A stretch of 64,000 nt of DNA from Janthinobacterium sp. GW456P. Lineage in GTDB: Bacteria > Pseudomonadota > Gammaproteobacteria > Burkholderiales > Burkholderiaceae_D. The stretch is from NCBI RefSeq assembly GCF_002127655.1, contig NZ_NEHB01000001.1, positions 414,911-478,910 on the forward strand, in the 5' to 3' direction. The notes under the pieces are model-generated. The model worked only from the letters and a program-made list of their open reading frames with translations. It was not told the origin of the DNA and did no database searches. How positions within the stretch are numbered: position 1 is the stretch's first letter; each line of letters starts with the position of its first letter. Made by a program: the position numbers and the translations under genes. Positions 47,373 through 55,912 of the stretch are shown piece after piece.

Positions 47373-48349
47373 TGCGCGCGCAGCAGCAGGTGCGCCTCGG
47401 CTACTTCGGCAAGATCCCCGCGCGCGGCGATTTCATCAAGGCTTGCGACAATCACGCGCTGGTGCAGCTGCTCGACGACTGGCTGGCGCAGGTCATGACA
47501 GCCCTGACGGTGGAACCGCGCTGGAAGCTCAATTACGACGCCTTGCCGCCGCTGCGCTTCGCCTTCGTCGGCACGCGCAGCCGGCGCGCCATCGCCGGGC
47601 GCCTCGAAGCGAGCAACGACCAGTCGCTGCGGCGCTTTCCCTTCATGGCCATGGGCGCGCTGGAAATCGACGACGCCGAAGCCTTTGTCGGCTGCAGCCC
47701 GCTGGCGCTGGCGCCCCTGTGGCAGCGCGTGGAGCAGCTGTCGCAGGGCATCGTGAGCAGCCCGGAGCCGGGTCCGGCCTTGCTGGCGCTGGCCGGCAAC
47801 GTGGTGGAAATCGAACCGGCCGCACCGTGCCACACGGCGCGGCTGGCCGCCTTTTTGCAGGCGCAGACCGTGCATGGCCTGCAAGCGATGCTCGCTTCGC
47901 CCGCGTTCCCCGTGACGGTGCGCGAATTGCTGCTGGGCCTGGGCCTGCTGCTGCGGCCGGTGCGCCGGAGCGGCTTGCCGCGCCTGGAAAAAAGCCTGGT
48001 CCTGCCGTTGCCGCAGGACGCGCAGTTGCGCGAACTGGTGGCCAGCTTCTGGCTGCAACTGATCGCGCCTTTCCTGCGCCAGGCCGATTTCGAACTGGCG
48101 CTGTTCTTTTCCCACCTCGACGAGGCGCCCGTGCTGGTGATCGGTTTTTGCGGCGCCGACCCGCATGGCTTGCGCGCGCTGATCGATCCGCAGGCCGGCA
48201 GCGAACGGCTGATCGTGTTCGACCAGCTCGACTGGGTCGAGGAGCAGCTGGGACGCGATGCGGCGCTGCGCCGGTTTTCCGCCTGTCTGCAGCAGGAGCA
48301 GCTGTCGCTGCGCTCGGCCTGCGCCATGTTCACGGATACTTTTGTTTGA
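47369..48349 (+). CDS. tagF: T6SS-associated protein TagF
   Basis: 326 residues. The N-terminal TagF/BMA_A0400 domain (TIGR03373) begins VRLGYFGKIPARGDFIKA (about 8-25). TagF is a cytoplasmic negative regulator that, in Pseudomonas aeruginosa, represses T6SS activity post-translationally, in parallel with threonine phosphorylation. Here no PpkA/PppA kinase-phosphatase pair is in the window, so TagF may act alone. Coupled to tssM by an ATGA overlap and followed 9 bp later by the OmpA-like gene. Confidence 0.88.
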   Translation: MMRAQQQVRLGYFGKIPARGDFIKACDNHALVQLLDDWLAQVMTALTVEPRWKLNYDALPPLRFAFVGTRSRRAIAGRLEASNDQSLRRFPFMAMGALEIDDAEAFVGCSPLALAPLWQRVEQLSQGIVSSPEPGPALLALAGNVVEIEPAAPCHTARLAAFLQAQTVHGLQAMLASPAFPVTVRELLLGLGLLLRPVRRSGLPRLEKSLVLPLPQDAQLRELVASFWLQLIAPFLRQADFELALFFSHLDEAPVLVIGFCGADPHGLRALIDPQAGSERLIVFDQLDWVEEQLGRDAALRRFSACLQQEQLSLRSACAMFTDTFV

Positions 48350-48358
48350 GGGATTGCG

Positions 48359-49144
48359 ATGAAACCAACCGTTATCTTCCTGCTGCTTGCCGCCGCCGTT
48401 CCCTGCATCGCCCAGGCGCAGGCGCAAGTGCCGCAGACGCCGATGCCGGGGCAGATCCTCGTCACGGGCACCCTGGCCGACGAGGCGGGCAAGGCGGCCG
48501 TGCTGGCTCGCCTGCGCGAACTGTATGGCGCCGAGCGCGTGGTCGACCAGATCGCCATCGGCAATGTGGCCGTGCCGGCCAACTGGAACGGCTACGTGCA
48601 AAAGCTGATTGCGCCGAACCTGAAGCTCATTTCACGGGGGCAGATCAGCATAGCCGGCAACAACGTCAGCGTGCGCGGCGAAGTGGCGAACGAGGCGCAG
48701 CGCCAGCAGATCGCCAGCGACATCGCCACCAGCCTCAATCCCACCTACATCGTCAACAATGGCTTGCGGGTCAAGGCGCCCGAGGCCGAGCAGGGCTTGC
48801 TCGATGCGGCGCTCGATAAACGCATCATCGAATTCGACAGCGGCAAGGCGTCCATCACGCCGGCCGGCCTGGCCATCCTCGACGAGATGGCGGCCGCCAT
48901 GCTCAAGCTGCGGGGCCGCAAGGTGGAGGTGATCGGCCACACGGACGACACGGGCCTGCGCGCCAGCAACGTGGCCCTGAGCCAGGCGCGCGCCGAAGCC
49001 GTGCGCGCCTATCTGTCCGGCAAGGGCATCGCGGCCGATACCGTGCTGGTGTCGGGCCAGGGGCCGGACCGCCCCGTGGCCAGCAACGCCACGGCCGATG
49101 GCCGGGCGAGAAACCGGCGCATCGAGTTCCGCATTGCTCAATGA
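48359..49144 (+). CDS. OmpA-domain protein with BON-like N-terminal domain (T6SS-linked)
   Basis: 261 residues. Signal peptide (about 1-22, ending AQAQAQ). The region 30-145 reads as two BON-like modules (GQILVTGTLADEAGKAAVLAR; VSVRGEVANEAQRQQIASDIA), followed by an OmpA peptidoglycan-binding domain (about 150-258: IIEFDSGKASITPAGLAILD, VIGHTDDTGLRASN, QARAEAVRAYL, RARNRRIEF). It probably anchors T6SS parts to the wall, a TagL-like role, although it is periplasmic rather than fused to TssL, which here lacks that domain. Third gene of the tssM unit. Confidence 0.85.
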   Translation: MKPTVIFLLLAAAVPCIAQAQAQVPQTPMPGQILVTGTLADEAGKAAVLARLRELYGAERVVDQIAIGNVAVPANWNGYVQKLIAPNLKLISRGQISIAGNNVSVRGEVANEAQRQQIASDIATSLNPTYIVNNGLRVKAPEAEQGLLDAALDKRIIEFDSGKASITPAGLAILDEMAAAMLKLRGRKVEVIGHTDDTGLRASNVALSQARAEAVRAYLSGKGIAADTVLVSGQGPDRPVASNATADGRARNRRIEFRIAQ

Positions 49145-49158
49145 TTCGCGCGCAATGA

Positions 49159-49944
49159 TCAGGGGAGTGTGATCGTCAGGTGCGCCGGCCGTGGCGCCAG
49201 CTTGACCAGGTCCGCATACGCGGCCAGGGTCGTTTGCGTGCCGCGCGTCAGATGCGTTTTCAGACCGAGGTAGGCGCAGATGGCCAGCAGGGCGAAAAAG
49301 CTCGACAGCGCCCACAGCGGCACGTCGCTGCCGCGTTTGTTGACCACCTGATCGGGGCGCTCCGCGCGCGGCGCGAAGCCGCGGCTCTTGCCCTTGATGT
49401 GGGCGATCTCGTCGCCCAGGCGCGCCGTCAGGTAGCTGAGTTTTTCGCCGCCGTCGATCGCATACTTGCCCTGGAATCCCAGCAATAAACACATGTGGAA
49501 GACCTGCAGCGCCTGCACGCGCATGGCGCCCTTGCCGCGCAAGGCGTCGAGGCGGTCGAAGAAATGTTCGCCGGCCAGCTGGTCGCCGAAGATCAGCAGC
49601 TGCAGCGGGCGCCGCTCCCACTGCTTGCGCAGGGTAAAAGGCGAGGCGAGGATGATTTCATCGACGGCCGCGCAGAACGCATACTTGGCCGCCTCGATAT
49701 CGTCGCCATCGGCGCGGATCTTTTTCGCTTCGCGTTCGAAGTCGCCGAGGAAGGCCGTGATGCGGTCCATGAAGCTTTGCTCGTCGCCGGGCGCCGAACC
49801 GTGCTTCAGCATGAACAGCATGTAAAAGCCTTCGTGCATCAGGTCCAGCAGGGCGCTGCCCGCATGCCGGCTGCTGTCTGCCGGGGCGGCACCGCGTGGT
49901 CCCAGCAGGGAGGGCGCCGCGCGCCGTTCGATGAGCTGGCTCAT
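49159..49944 (-). CDS. tssL: T6SS membrane complex subunit TssL (DotU), short form
   Basis: 261 residues. Cytoplasmic DotU domain (about 35-200: HEGFYMLFMLKHGSAPG, AKYAFCAAVDEIILASPF, EHFFDRLDAL, CLLLGFQGKYA) and one C-terminal transmembrane helix (about 218-236, LWALSSFFALLAICAYLGL), with a short periplasmic tail. No OmpA domain is fused; the separate OmpA-like protein encoded opposite may supply wall binding. ATG 49944 overlaps the tssK stop by four bases (ATGA). Confidence 0.93.
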   Translation of the reverse strand: MSQLIERRAAPSLLGPRGAAPADSSRHAGSALLDLMHEGFYMLFMLKHGSAPGDEQSFMDRITAFLGDFEREAKKIRADGDDIEAAKYAFCAAVDEIILASPFTLRKQWERRPLQLLIFGDQLAGEHFFDRLDALRGKGAMRVQALQVFHMCLLLGFQGKYAIDGGEKLSYLTARLGDEIAHIKGKSRGFAPRAERPDQVVNKRGSDVPLWALSSFFALLAICAYLGLKTHLTRGTQTTLAAYADLVKLAPRPAHLTITLP

Positions 49945-51311
49945 GCCGTCACCGCGATCAGTTCCAGCTGCAGGTCGCGTATGCCGGCCGGCACGTAGAC
50001 GGAAATCGACTGTGCCTTGAGCATCTGCTCGTACAGCGCGCCGCGGTTTTCGATCGCAAAATAATAGGTGTCGGGCCGCACGGGAATGGCCGCCGGCACT
50101 TGCGGCGCATGCGACAGCTTCAGGCCTGGCATGGCCGTGAGCACGCATTTTTCCACGTCGTCGGGCGCGCCCACTTTCACCCGCACGGGCACCACCTCCA
50201 CCAGCTCGATGGCGGGCATGGCGGCGCGTATCGCCAGGTACAAGGTGGTGTGCTGGTCGATCTTGCCCGAATCGAGCTTGCCCAGGTAGTACGATGGCTG
50301 GTCTTCCAGCAGGGCGATGGAAAAATACTTCGACGAGATGACGGTATCGAGCAGTTCGCGGATGATGGCGTCGATGGCATCGAAGCAGGCGCCCGGCTGC
50401 GCGTGGTCGTAGGCGGGCAGGCTGGCCAGGGTGTAGTGCCTGGAGTAGCTGAGCAAGCCGCCCGCCAGGCCCAGCAGCGCCTCGTACAGGCGCTCCGGAT
50501 GCAGGGCCGGGTGGCGCACATAGTGCATCAGCGCGGCGGCGGCCGTGCTGACCGTGTGCAGCAGCCAGAACGAGGACACGTCGCCCGAGCGGAACTCGAT
50601 CACGTTGCGGCTCGGTTCGCGGTGGTGGCCGTGCAGCGCGCTCACCTTCGCCTGCAAGGCGTCGAGCAGGTGTTCCAGCACGCCCTGCAGGCGCGGCGCG
50701 CCGGCGATCGCCAGGCTGGGCGCCATGAACGAGGGCACGGGCTCGAAGCCGCCCGATACCGTGCGCCGCAGGGCGATCAGCGGCAGGCAGTCGTAGGAGC
50801 CGCGCGCTTCGCTGTCGGGAATCAGGCGCACGGTTTTCTTCAGATACGCCACGTCGGCCACGGCGGACTCCGTAAACAGGTCGGGCGTGGCGCGCATGGC
50901 GTGCGCGAAGCGCGTGGCCGCCGGCGTGCCCGCATTTGGCGCCTGCGCCGTGTAATTCATGCCTTCGCGGTTGAGGATGGGCAGGGCCGCGTAATACGTC
51001 ACTTCCTGCACCGCCGGCGGCAGCGCTTCCAGGTCCACCGGCGGGGGCAGGATATCGCTGCCGGGCGCGCCGTCGCCCAGCGCCTCGAACACTTCACCGT
51101 CGCGGAAGATGGCCGACAGGGCCTGCAGGCGCAGGGTGCCCGTCTTCAGCGCCGCCAGGTCCCACTCCATGTGCGCCACGCCCCACAGGTAGGGATGCAG
51201 CGCGCTGGCCGTGTGATGCAGGCGCGCTTCGTGATACTGATCCTGGCGCTGGAAATGCTGCGGCCGCAGGAACAGGCCCTCTCCCCACAAGACTTTCGCT
51301 GCCATGCCCAT
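49941..51311 (-). CDS. tssK: T6SS baseplate subunit TssK
   Basis: 456 residues. Typical N-terminus KVLWGEGLFLRPQHFQRQDQYHE (about 5-27) and the GTLRLQALSAIFRDGEVFEAL block of the shoulder domain; the C-terminal part carries YYLGKLDSGKIDQHTTLYLAIRA and the YFAIENRGALYEQMLKAQ neck/head region. TssK links the baseplate to the TssJLM complex. ATG 51311 has AAGGAG seven bases upstream; ATG 51305, two codons later, is an alternative. Confidence 0.94.
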   Translation of the reverse strand: MGMAAKVLWGEGLFLRPQHFQRQDQYHEARLHHTASALHPYLWGVAHMEWDLAALKTGTLRLQALSAIFRDGEVFEALGDGAPGSDILPPPVDLEALPPAVQEVTYYAALPILNREGMNYTAQAPNAGTPAATRFAHAMRATPDLFTESAVADVAYLKKTVRLIPDSEARGSYDCLPLIALRRTVSGGFEPVPSFMAPSLAIAGAPRLQGVLEHLLDALQAKVSALHGHHREPSRNVIEFRSGDVSSFWLLHTVSTAAAALMHYVRHPALHPERLYEALLGLAGGLLSYSRHYTLASLPAYDHAQPGACFDAIDAIIRELLDTVISSKYFSIALLEDQPSYYLGKLDSGKIDQHTTLYLAIRAAMPAIELVEVVPVRVKVGAPDDVEKCVLTAMPGLKLSHAPQVPAAIPVRPDTYYFAIENRGALYEQMLKAQSISVYVPAGIRDLQLELIAVTA

Positions 51312-51348
51312 CTCGATTCTCCTTGAATGTGTGGCGTGTCTGCTGGTG

Positions 51349-51945
51349 CTACTGGCAGCGCGGGGCCGACAGCGTGGACGTGCCGCTGATGCTGAGCGCG
51401 CACGCATGCAGGCCGACGGTGATGCCGCCGCGTTCCGCGTCGGCGGCGGCAAAGGTGGCGCGCCAGCGCTGTGCCGCAGGCGCGCGGAACAGGGCCACGA
51501 CGCCGATGAAATACGCTTCCTTGCTGACTTTTTCCTGCACCTCGTAGCGCTGGCCCGGTACCAGCAGCACTTCTTTGACTTCCATCAGGTCGGCGCCCAG
51601 CGCCGCTTTTTCGCGCTGGGCGTCGAGGAAGCTGTCGTAAGGCGCCTGCTCGAAGGCGGCGCTCTGGCGCAGCTTGTAGATGCGCGCCACCAACGCCAGC
51701 GGCCGGCCGTCGGCATCGGTGTTCAGGCGCTGCGCCGCGTGCAGCCGGATGCTGACATTGCGCGGCGGCTGCTGCGCGTCGGGCAGTTCCGGCGGCGGCT
51801 TGGCCACGCCGGCCATTTGCAGCGCCGCGTTGGCCAGGGTGCCGATGGCGCCGCCCGCACAGCCGGTCAGCAGCAACGCTTGCAGCAACACCAGCAGCAG
51901 TAGCGCGGTGGCTCGTGCCGGGTGAACCAGGGCGTCAGGTGGCAT
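51349..51945 (-). CDS. tssJ: T6SS outer-membrane lipoprotein TssJ
   Basis: 198 residues. Lipoprotein signal with lipobox LTGC (Cys about 29), then a transthyretin-like TssJ domain (about 60-170): VSIRLHAAQRLNTDADGRPLALVARIYKLRQSAAFEQAPYD is the family's sandwich core, read over two strands, and EVLLVPGQRYEVQEKVSKEAYFIGVVALFR the second half. TssJ caps the TssLM channel at the outer membrane. ATG 51945 has AAGG upstream; an in-frame ATG 16 codons earlier is less likely. First gene of tssJ-tssK-tssL. Confidence 0.93.
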   Translation of the reverse strand: MPPDALVHPARATALLLLVLLQALLLTGCAGGAIGTLANAALQMAGVAKPPPELPDAQQPPRNVSIRLHAAQRLNTDADGRPLALVARIYKLRQSAAFEQAPYDSFLDAQREKAALGADLMEVKEVLLVPGQRYEVQEKVSKEAYFIGVVALFRAPAAQRWRATFAAADAERGGITVGLHACALSISGTSTLSAPRCQ

Positions 51946-52217
51946 GGGCGACCTTTGCAAGATGAAGTGTGGAAACAAAAGTGTTGCAGTCATTTAAACG
52001 CATGCACGGGCGACCTGCTTGCGTTGGCGCAAGATCAGTCTGCGATCAAGACAATTACTGCGCCAGATCAGGATTCATGTCGTCTTACGCGGCTGTAGCG
52101 TGGAACTTCTTCTTTGCTGATTAATCTCAATTTGGTAAAAAATTGCCGATCAATAATAGTCTTCACGCCGCCCATCTTTCCCAGTGGTAGCGTCCTCCAC
52201 GTGAAGGAGTACCCCCG

Positions 52218-52808
52218 ATGAAGCCAGCCACGATATCGCTCCGTATTGTCTGCCTTGCCAGCGCCTTGCTGCTGGCCGCCTGCGCCACGCCGGACCAGTC
52301 GGCGTCCCCCAAACCTGCCGCACCGACCCTGGCGCAAGTGATGAGCGACGCCGATGCGGCGGCGCGCGCGGGCCAGTACGAGCGTGCCATGACCCTGCTT
52401 CAGCGCGGCGGCGCGAGCTACCCGGCCGACAAGGCGCCGTGGCTGCAAATGGCGCAAATGAAGTTCGACCGCGGCCAGTACGGCGATGCCATCGGCCATG
52501 CGCTTGAAGCGCTGGAGCGCGACCCGGACGACAAGGTGGCCAACAGCATCGTCGCCGTCAGCGGCTTGCGCCTGTCCGGCAAGGCGCTGGCCGATCTGTC
52601 GCGGCAAAATAATCTGAATGGTTCGTTGCGCTCGGAAGCGCAGGACCTGGCCAAGCTGCTGCGCGCGAGCATAGGCGAAGACGTACTGGTGCCGCCGGCC
52701 AGGCGCCCGCCGGCGGCCGGCAAGCGCGCGGCCGGTTCGAGTACGCCGGCGGCGAAGGGCGCGGCGCAGCAAGGCAGCGCGGCCGACCCGTTCAGCGGCC
52801 TGAAATAA
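52218..52808 (+). CDS. TPR-containing lipoprotein heading the T6SS sheath operon
   Basis: 196 residues. Lipoprotein signal with lipobox LLAAC (Cys about 22). Two TPR-like repeats follow (about 45-115: AGQYERAMTLLQRGGASYPADKAP; RGQYGDAIGHALEALERDPDD), then a Pro/Ala/Lys-rich tail. It is the first gene before tssB, 37 bp away, so it is probably part of the secretion system, perhaps an assembly or wall-interaction factor of the envelope complex. Not one of the 13 core components and no named family recognised. GAAGGAGT lies just upstream of the ATG. Confidence 0.75.
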   Translation: MKPATISLRIVCLASALLLAACATPDQSASPKPAAPTLAQVMSDADAAARAGQYERAMTLLQRGGASYPADKAPWLQMAQMKFDRGQYGDAIGHALEALERDPDDKVANSIVAVSGLRLSGKALADLSRQNNLNGSLRSEAQDLAKLLRASIGEDVLVPPARRPPAAGKRAAGSSTPAAKGAAQQGSAADPFSGLK

Positions 52809-52845
52809 ACGAGCATCCCCACCATCTCCTTGCAAAGGAAGCGAC

Positions 52846-53355
52846 ATGTCCAAGTCCGACAGCGTGCAGAAACGCCTGAAGCAGGTACGCGCGCCGCGCG
52901 TGCAAATGACCTATGACGTCGAGATCGGCGACGCGATTGAAAACAAGGAGCTGCCCTTCGTGGTCGGCGTGCTGGGCGACTTTGGCGGCAACCCTGACAG
53001 CGAGAAAAAGCGCCTGAAGGACCGCAAGTTCGTTTCCATCGACAGCGCCAATTTCGACGAAGTGCTGTGCGGCGTGGAACCGGTGGCCCGTTTCGCCGTG
53101 CCGAACCGTCTCAGCGAGGCGGGCGGCACCTTCGCCGTCGATCTGCACTTCCGCTCGATGGACGACTTCCGCCCGGAATCGGTGGTGCGCCAGGTCGACC
53201 CTTTGCGCAAGCTGCTCGAGGCGCGCACCAAGCTGGCCGACCTGCGCAACAAGCTGGCCGGCAACGACAAGCTGGAAGACTTGCTGACGGAAGTGCTGAA
53301 CAACACGGACAGCCTGGCTACCCTGAAACCGCAGTTCCCAGCGCAGGAGAATTGA
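52846..53355 (+). CDS. tssB: T6SS contractile sheath small subunit TssB (VipA)
   Basis: 169 residues. The family pattern is complete: KSDSVQKRLKQVRAPRVQMTYDVEIG (N-terminus), LPFVVGVLGDFGGNP, FVSIDSANFDEVL, and the C-terminal helix RTKLADLRNKLAGNDKLEDLLTEVL. TssB pairs with TssC to form the contractile sheath around the Hcp tube. AGGAAG precedes the ATG. The tssC start follows one base after the stop. Confidence 0.97.
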   Translation: MSKSDSVQKRLKQVRAPRVQMTYDVEIGDAIENKELPFVVGVLGDFGGNPDSEKKRLKDRKFVSIDSANFDEVLCGVEPVARFAVPNRLSEAGGTFAVDLHFRSMDDFRPESVVRQVDPLRKLLEARTKLADLRNKLAGNDKLEDLLTEVLNNTDSLATLKPQFPAQEN

Positions 53356-53356
53356 G

Positions 53357-54847
53357 ATGAGTACCCAGGCAGAGGCCCTAGCAGTATCCACCGCCGATGC
53401 GCCGGCCGCGACCGATTTGCTGGACCAGATCGTCGAGCAAAGCCGCGTCGCCAAGTCCGGCGCTGAACATGCGCGCGCGCGTGACCTGATCTCGGAACTG
53501 GTGGCCCAGGTGCTCGACGGCACGGTGCTGATGTCCAGCAGCCTGTCGGCCACCTTGGACGCGCGCGTGGCGGAGATCGACCGCCTGATTTCGGCCCAGC
53601 TTAGCGAAATCATGCACGCGGCGCCGTTCCAGCAGCTCGAACAAAGCTGGACGGGGCTGCGCTACCTGGTCGGCAATTCCGACACGGGCACGCGCCTGCA
53701 GATCCGCATGTTCAACGCCACCAAGCGCGAACTGGTGAAGGATTTCCAGGCCGCGCTGGAGTTCGACCAGAGCAGCATGTTCAAGAAGGTGTATGAAGAG
53801 GAATTCGGCACCTTTGGCGGTGCGCCATTTGCCGCGTTGCTGGGCGACTTCGCCATCTCGCGCCAGCCGGAAGACATGTATTTCGTCGAGCAGATGTCGC
53901 ACGTCGCCGCCGCCGCGCACGCGCCGTTCATCGCCTCGGCTGCGCCGGAACTGTTTGGCCTGGAAAGTTACGGCGACCTGGGCAAGCCGCGCGATCTGGC
54001 CAAGGTGTTCGACACCGTCGAGTACGCGAAATGGAAAGCCTTCCGTGAATCCGAGGATGCGCGCTATGTCGGCCTGACCTTGCCCCGCTTCCTGGGCCGG
54101 CTGCCGTTCAATCCCGTCGACGGCACCACGGTCGACGGTTTTAACTTTGTCGAGGAAGTCGATGGCAGCGACCATCACAAATACCTGTGGTGTAACGCCG
54201 CGTATGCGTTTGGCAGCAAGCTGACGCGCGCCTTTGCCGATTACGGCTGGTGCGCCGCCATCCGCGGCGTGGAGGGCGGCGGCCTGGTGGACGACCTGCC
54301 GACCCACACCTTCAAGACGGACGAGGGAGACGTGGCCCTGAAATGCCCGGCCGAAGTGGCGATCACCGACCGGCGCGAAAAGGAGTTGTCGGACCTGGGC
54401 TTCATCTCGCTGGTGCATTGCAAGAACACGGCGTATGCGGCGTTTTTCGGCGCGCAGTCGGCGCAGAAAAGCCGCAAGTACAACAGCGACGCGGCCAATG
54501 CGAACGCGGTGCTGTCGTCGCAGCTGCAGTACATCTTCGCCGTCTCGCGCATCGCGCACTACATGAAGGCCATGATGCGCGACAAGATCGGCAGCTTTGC
54601 CGCCGCCTCCAGCGTGGAAGACTTTCTGAACCGCTGGCTGATGCAGTACGTGCTGCTCGACGATAACGCCAGCCAGGAACAGAAGGCGCAGTTCCCGCTG
54701 CGCGAAGCGTCCGTGCAGGTGCATGAAGTGCCGGGGCGGCCCGGCGTGTACCGCGCCGTGTCGTTCCTGCGGCCGCACTTCCAGCTCGATGAATTATCCG
54801 TTTCGCTCCGACTGGTCGCGGAGTTGCCGAAGTCGACCAATTCCTGA
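53357..54847 (+). CDS. tssC: T6SS contractile sheath large subunit TssC (VipB)
   Basis: 496 residues. Recognised by AEIDRLISAQLSEIMHAAPFQQLEQSWTGLRYLV (split across helix), VYEEEFGTFGGAPFAALLGDF, FVEQMSHVAAAAHAPFIASA, and the C-terminal VPGRPGVYRAVSFLRPHFQLDELSVSLRLVA segment that mediates sheath interlocking. Length matches the family. Cotranscribed with tssB. Confidence 0.97.
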   Translation: MSTQAEALAVSTADAPAATDLLDQIVEQSRVAKSGAEHARARDLISELVAQVLDGTVLMSSSLSATLDARVAEIDRLISAQLSEIMHAAPFQQLEQSWTGLRYLVGNSDTGTRLQIRMFNATKRELVKDFQAALEFDQSSMFKKVYEEEFGTFGGAPFAALLGDFAISRQPEDMYFVEQMSHVAAAAHAPFIASAAPELFGLESYGDLGKPRDLAKVFDTVEYAKWKAFRESEDARYVGLTLPRFLGRLPFNPVDGTTVDGFNFVEEVDGSDHHKYLWCNAAYAFGSKLTRAFADYGWCAAIRGVEGGGLVDDLPTHTFKTDEGDVALKCPAEVAITDRREKELSDLGFISLVHCKNTAYAAFFGAQSAQKSRKYNSDAANANAVLSSQLQYIFAVSRIAHYMKAMMRDKIGSFAAASSVEDFLNRWLMQYVLLDDNASQEQKAQFPLREASVQVHEVPGRPGVYRAVSFLRPHFQLDELSVSLRLVAELPKSTNS

Positions 54848-54878
54848 GTCACCCATCTTTCAACCAGAGGAGCACACC

Positions 54879-55370
54879 ATGGCAATCGATGTATATCTGC
54901 AGATAGACGGCATCAAGGGCGAGTCCACCGATGACAAGCACAAGGACTGGATCGAATGCAAATCGGTCAGCTGGAGCGTCGAGCAGCCGAAGTCCGCCAC
55001 CGCCTCGACGGGCGGCGGCCACACGGCCGAACGCTGCGAACACAAGGACATCGTCATCTCCAAGCTGGCCGATCTGGCCTCGCCGGTGCTGTTGCAGACC
55101 TGCTCGGCCGGCAAGACTATCCCCAAGGCGCGCTTCGAATTCATGCGTGCCGATGGCCAAGGGGAGCGCGTCAAGTACTTTGAGATCGAAATCGAGAACG
55201 TATTGATCGGCGCCGTGACGCCGAACGTGGAAGAAGGCGACATCCTCGGTGAACACGTCGGCTTCAAATTCTCGAAAGTGAAGTGGAAATACACGCAGCA
55301 AAAAGTGACGGGCGGCGCCGGCGGCAATACCTCGGGCGGCTGGGATCTGGCCGCGAACCGCGTGGCTTGA
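54879..55370 (+). CDS. hcp: T6SS tube protein Hcp (TssD)
   Basis: 163 residues. Canonical Hcp1-like sequence: AIDVYLQIDGIKGESTDDKH, ECKSVSWSVEQPKS, HKDIVISKLADLASPVLLQTC, GERVKYFEIEIENVLIGAVTPN and GEHVGFKFSKVKWKYTQQK. Hexamers stack to form the inner tube and are secreted. AGAGGAG lies 7 bases before ATG 54879; the in-frame opening upstream overlaps tssC. A large hairpin with a T-run follows the stop, likely keeping Hcp output far above that of downstream genes. Confidence 0.97.
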   Translation: MAIDVYLQIDGIKGESTDDKHKDWIECKSVSWSVEQPKSATASTGGGHTAERCEHKDIVISKLADLASPVLLQTCSAGKTIPKARFEFMRADGQGERVKYFEIEIENVLIGAVTPNVEEGDILGEHVGFKFSKVKWKYTQQKVTGGAGGNTSGGWDLAANRVA

Positions 55371-55377
55371 TCATGGT

Positions 55378-55425
55378 GCGCGGCGCGCGGCGGCCACCTT
55401 CGCCCGCGCGCCGCGCCGATTTTTC
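55378..55425 (+). terminator. attenuating hairpin between hcp and tssE
   Basis: A perfect 13-bp, all-GC stem, GCGCGGCGCGCGG (55378-55390) with CCGCGCGCCGCGC (55404-55416), is followed by CGATTTTT. It has the shape of an intrinsic terminator 8 bases after the hcp stop. Because tssE and tssH are downstream without a visible new promoter, it is probably a partial terminator or an hcp mRNA stabiliser. Confidence 0.7.
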
Positions 55426-55435
55426 AGGAGAGCGC

Positions 55436-55912
55436 ATGGACAGTTATGTACCTGGCTTGTTCGACCGCCTGATGGGTGACGGCGGCGGTGCAGCGGGCGG
55501 CGTGGCGGTGCGCCTGTCGCTCGAACAATTGAAGGATGCGGTGGCGCGCGACCTCGAAGATCTGCTCAACACGCGTGTGGCTCTGCCGCCCGGCGCGCTC
55601 GACGCCTATCCGGAATGCGCGGCCTCCATCGTCAACTATGGCCTCATCGATTTTGCCGGCATGTGCCTGTCCAGCAGCGATGACCGCGCCCGCATCTGCG
55701 CCGCGCTGAAGGCGGCCATCGAACGCCATGAACCGCGCCTGCGCAATGTGCGCGCCCGCCTCGAGCGCGAAGCGGGCAGCATCAACCGCGTCGGCTTCGT
55801 CATCAGCGGCACCCTGGCCGTGATGGCCGGCGGCGAGGCGGTCAATTTCGACGCCGTGCTGCAGCCGTCGTCGCTGCGCTATTCGATCAACCGCAAGGGA
55901 GCCGCCGCATGA
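55436..55912 (+). CDS. tssE: T6SS baseplate subunit TssE (gp25-like)
   Basis: 158 residues. The gp25/GPW fold is recognisable: VPGLFDRLMGD start, LKDAVARDLEDLLNTR (the conserved ARDLExLLNTR helix, about 34-45), SIVNYGLIDFAGMCLSS and IRAALKAAIERHEPRL-type helix (about 88-100). TssE starts sheath polymerisation on the baseplate. AGGAG lies 8 bases before ATG 55436. tssF and tssG, usually next, are missing here; tssH follows with an ATGA overlap. Confidence 0.93.
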   Translation: MDSYVPGLFDRLMGDGGGAAGGVAVRLSLEQLKDAVARDLEDLLNTRVALPPGALDAYPECAASIVNYGLIDFAGMCLSSSDDRARICAALKAAIERHEPRLRNVRARLEREAGSINRVGFVISGTLAVMAGGEAVNFDAVLQPSSLRYSINRKGAAA

